This document shows positions 63,726 to 64,000 of a DNA stretch of 64,000 nucleotides, piece by piece. The notes under the pieces were generated by a model. It did no database searches. It was not told the origin of the DNA and was given only the letters and a program-made list of their open reading frames with translations. A program made the translations under genes and the position numbers. Location of the stretch: assembly GCA_963662175.1 (NCBI GenBank), contig OY759217.1, forward strand, positions 48,708,108-48,772,107. Direction: 5' to 3'. Each line of letters begins with the position of its first letter. Position 1 is the first letter of the stretch. The DNA comes from Aradus depressus. Lineage: Eukaryota > Arthropoda > Insecta > Hemiptera > Aradidae.

Positions 63726-64000
63726 AAATAAAAAATTGTTATTCCCTCTATGAATATTTCATCAAACTTGCTAGGTACTTTAAAATTTAAAGAACTACAG
63801 CATAAAACATCAGATAATTATATATATATATTATTCCAAAAATATAAAATGATGATTGAAAATTCCTGAATAAATGAATGTTCTGTCGTACAGAGCGCAT
63901 TTTTATGTGATAATTAAATTATGATGTTAAATAAAATTAAAAATAATTAAAACGAAAAGAATAAATAATTAAGTAAAATTACCACATTTCCTGTAGAAAT

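Overview
The window is eukaryotic, AT-rich and dominated by transposable elements. It looks like intergenic or long-intron DNA of an insect. The evidence is one clearly recognisable otopetrin 3'-terminal exon, Penelope-like, jockey-like, mariner and pogo-type elements, and a tRNA-derived SINE whose young copies end in the insect telomere-type pentamer (CCTAA)n. A hemipteran is my weak guess from the general look of the repeats; nothing in the window proves it. There is no prokaryotic gene organisation and no complete host gene. Nearly all long reading frames are repeats read in frame.

Layout. 1-9 kb: a foldback family (here R1), SINE copies, a 635-bp palindromic MITE, and a very young Penelope-like element (PLE1, 6575-8443) with a 12-bp target duplication and identical inverted arms. 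9-13 kb: repeat R2, a 15-copy 106-bp satellite (10055-11625), then the otopetrin exon (12112-12385) sitting between two inverted PLE-type ends. 13.3-16.7 kb: a 3.3-kb inverted duplication with arms that look identical, containing a small ORF with weak CARD resemblance. 16.7-21 kb: R1 copies, a pogo-type MITE (19054-19730) and a 45-bp minisatellite. 21-23.1 kb: a second PLE (GIY-YIG part on the minus strand). 23.9-34 kb: repeat R4, R2, a collapsed PLE (25747-26274), SINEs, short tandem arrays and a 5'-truncated LINE with poly(A) and target duplication. 35.6-37.4 kb: jockey RT remnant, deleted mariner transposase and a second palindromic MITE. 38.6-44.4 kb: three tandem arrays, the last two (about 144-bp and 66-bp units) possibly parts of one Helentron-like element. 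44.4-53 kb: SINEs, R1, a TIR transposon and two in-phase candidate exons of an unrecognised Cys-rich protein. 53-64 kb: mostly R1, SINEs, a 131-bp tandem array, a nested PLE/R1/SINE cluster and a foldback at 62.9-63.2 kb.

Two themes stand out. First, several unrelated-looking inverted repeat pairs carry the same hammerhead-ribozyme-like core (CUGANGA, one extra base, a short stem II often capped by a GNRA tetraloop, GAAA, a short palindromic stem III). This suggests a group of PLE families that insert with inverted ends. Second, one SINE family shows two 3'-tail types: TTAG-like in diverged copies and TTAGG (telomere-like) in the least diverged copies.

Coordinates of repeat edges are by eye, accurate to about 10-20 bases unless a target duplication fixes them.
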